Shown piece after piece: positions 4,394 through 5,735 of a DNA stretch of 5,735 bases. The notes below the pieces were generated by a model. It was given only the letters and a program-made list of their open reading frames with translations. It did no database searches and was not told where the DNA came from. The position numbers were made by a program, and so were the translations under genes. The DNA lies in contig QEUW01000637.1 in assembly GCA_003577005.1 (NCBI GenBank), forward strand, positions 1 to 5,735. Reading direction: 5' to 3'. This DNA comes from Chloroflexota bacterium. GTDB lineage: Bacteria; Chloroflexota; Anaerolineae; Caldilineales; Caldilineaceae. Numbering within the stretch: the first letter of the stretch is position 1; each line of letters begins with the position of its first letter.

Positions 4394-5735
4394 TTATTGT
4401 ACTGTCACTTCGGTGTAAACCGAAGTCTGGTTACCATCCAGGTCTTCGATGATAAAGCCCACCACATATTCACCGGCGGCCGCGTCGAGTTCGCGCAGGG
4501 TGAAGGTCTGGTCGCTAAAGGTCAGCGTGCCGCCCTGTTGCGTCGCATTGTTGATGACGCGGCCACTTTGGTCCAGATCCATCCACTGTTCGAGGACCGT
4601 GAACTGGTCGCCGCTTTCCGGGATAATCTCCCAGGGTGCGCCCGTCTGGCCCTCGACGGTAAAGGCAAAGACCTGGTGCAGCACACCGTTGCGGAAGTAA
4701 AGCCGGGCTGAGCGCTCTTCGCCGTTGGTGTAGGTGTAGATGCCATCCACCGTGTAAACCGCATCCTCCGGGGCAGCGCCATAGCTCTGCGGCTTGAAGA
4801 CAGCCACCTCGGCGCTGGCCCCGTCGCTGATGCCAAAGACCAGCGGCTCCCACTCGAATTCTAGCGTAAACTGGCCGCTCTCCGGCCAGACCGGATAATA
4901 GATACCGTTGAGTTCGCGCGTCTCGGCGCTCTCCAGGTAATCCATATCCGCCACATAGAGCGAATTGGCCGCCTGGTCATAGAAGCCAGCGAAGAGATAG
5001 ACATAGCCGACGTTCTCGCCGCGGATCTGCGTGCTGAGCAAGATGGGCTGACCCGGAGCGGCAACATTGGCTGAAGCTGTAACAGGCGAAAGCTCGATCT
5101 GCCCGGCGCCCGGCGCCTGAACCGTGGCAGAACGGTCGGGCACGACGACAGCACTGGTGGCCGGTTCGAACTGGCGTCCGGTGTAGTGAAAGGCGAGGAA
5201 ATCATCCCACAGCGACGCTTCGGCAAAGCGCCCGGCAATGGCCGTGTACGACTGCGGCCCGGCTTCAGGCGAGCGATAGAGCTGCGAAATCGGGAAGTAG
5301 ATCGAGACACCGGTGGCGCCCGGTTTCTGCGGTCCATGCTTTTCCGCTACGACGCCCTGGCTAATGGCAGCCAGGAGCCGGTCGCCTGCCTGGCCTAGTT
5401 CACCGCTAGCACCCATTTGCTGTAGCAGTTGGACAAAGTGGCCCAGGTCGAGATACGAAGCAGGAACCTGGGAACCAAAGATACTGGTATACGATTGGGC
5501 ATGGCTACGAGCTTTTGCCACGCCCTGCTGGTTAACTGCCTGTAACGCATAGGCGAACTCGTTGAGGCTGTTGGACAACTCGGGCATCACTTCCAGGTCG
5601 AACGCGGTCAACGTGACATTCTGTACCAGCTGGTTTGAGAGTGCGTAATAGACGTTTGTAAGACCGGTAGCGAGAGCACAGAGCGACAGCGACAGATGGC
5701 GGTACGATAAAAGCTTCGTTCGGAGATGTTCTATG
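4394..5735 (-). CDS. Clostripain-like (peptidase C11) family protein, C-terminal part
   Basis: The frame is open from the right edge to TAA 4394 (446 residues visible), so the N terminus and the catalytic His/Cys region lie outside. The TTG at 5611 only gives a longest-ORF start and is internal. The visible part matches the C-terminal half of clostripain-family proteins: VTLTAFDLEVMPELSNSLNE (residues 41-60), SYLDLGHFVQLL (93-104) and the characteristic GVSIYFPISQLYRS (142-155), ending with LWDDFLAFHYTGRQ (175-188). A low-complexity Ala/Pro/Val linker follows (about 190-228). The last 220 or so residues are rich in Tyr, Gly, Thr and Asp, with many predicted beta strands and no motif I recognise; they resemble extracellular beta-sandwich domains. 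Such proteins are usually exported or lipid-anchored cysteine peptidases. The gene reads toward uma2. Family assignment is fairly firm from the GVSIYFP region; activity cannot be judged. Confidence 0.72.
   Translation of the reverse strand, partial: IEHLRTKLLSYRHLSLSLCALATGLTNVYYALSNQLVQNVTLTAFDLEVMPELSNSLNEFAYALQAVNQQGVAKARSHAQSYTSIFGSQVPASYLDLGHFVQLLQQMGASGELGQAGDRLLAAISQGVVAEKHGPQKPGATGVSIYFPISQLYRSPEAGPQSYTAIAGRFAEASLWDDFLAFHYTGRQFEPATSAVVVPDRSATVQAPGAGQIELSPVTASANVAAPGQPILLSTQIRGENVGYVYLFAGFYDQAANSLYVADMDYLESAETRELNGIYYPVWPESGQFTLEFEWEPLVFGISDGASAEVAVFKPQSYGAAPEDAVYTVDGIYTYTNGEERSARLYFRNGVLHQVFAFTVEGQTGAPWEIIPESGDQFTVLEQWMDLDQSGRVINNATQQGGTLTFSDQTFTLRELDAAAGEYVVGFIIEDLDGNQTSVYTEVTVQ

Noticed and set aside
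4515..5337. Minus-strand frames of 104-158 codons within the C11-family gene
   Set aside because: Arg/Ser/Pro-rich shadow frames of the real coding frame with no family features.

Overview
The window looks like chromosomal DNA from a moderately high-GC bacterium, by eye roughly 55-60% G+C in genes with AT-richer intergenic spacers. The gene set points, without proof, to Chloroflexota: a receiver-like domain fused to DUF309, a clostripain-family exported peptidase with a long C-terminal beta-rich region, a Uma2 (DUF820) protein, a B12-binding radical SAM protein and a divergent PAP2 protein. I see no phage, transposon, CRISPR, tRNA or rRNA signal.

Layout, left to right. (1) 1-590, minus strand: the first part of a cobalamin-binding radical SAM gene. 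It runs off the left edge and is interrupted by an apparent one-base frameshift near 435-449. (2) 591-812: a 222-base spacer with a good sigma70-type promoter for the radical SAM gene and a leader of about 150 bases containing a strong 40-base hairpin. (3) 813-1500, minus strand: a tight two-gene unit, xseB (exonuclease VII small subunit) followed 4 bases later by a divergent PAP2 (DUF212/YuiD-like) membrane protein. (4) 1501-1676: a divergent control region with an extended -10 promoter for xseB, a 13-bp dyad next to its ribosome binding site and a 12-bp-arm inverted repeat. (5) 1677-2510, plus strand: a degenerate response-regulator receiver domain fused to DUF309. (6) 2617-3718, plus strand: an M20D amidohydrolase broken by an internal deletion of about 20-25 codons with a frameshift at a G6 run. 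(7) 3715-4335, minus strand: a Uma2 nuclease-fold protein whose stop codon overlaps that of the amidohydrolase. (8) 4394-5735, minus strand: the C-terminal part of a clostripain-like (C11) peptidase-family protein that continues past the right edge.

These genes do not form one pathway. Only xseB with the DUF212 gene, and perhaps the C11 gene with uma2, look co-transcribed. The most notable point is that two of the six loci are disrupted by frameshifts within 6 kb. That means either local gene decay or sequence/assembly error. I did not find a convincing new multi-gene system. The best leads are the structured leader of the radical SAM gene, the large inverted repeat beside the xseB promoter, and the pseudo-receiver/DUF309 fusion.
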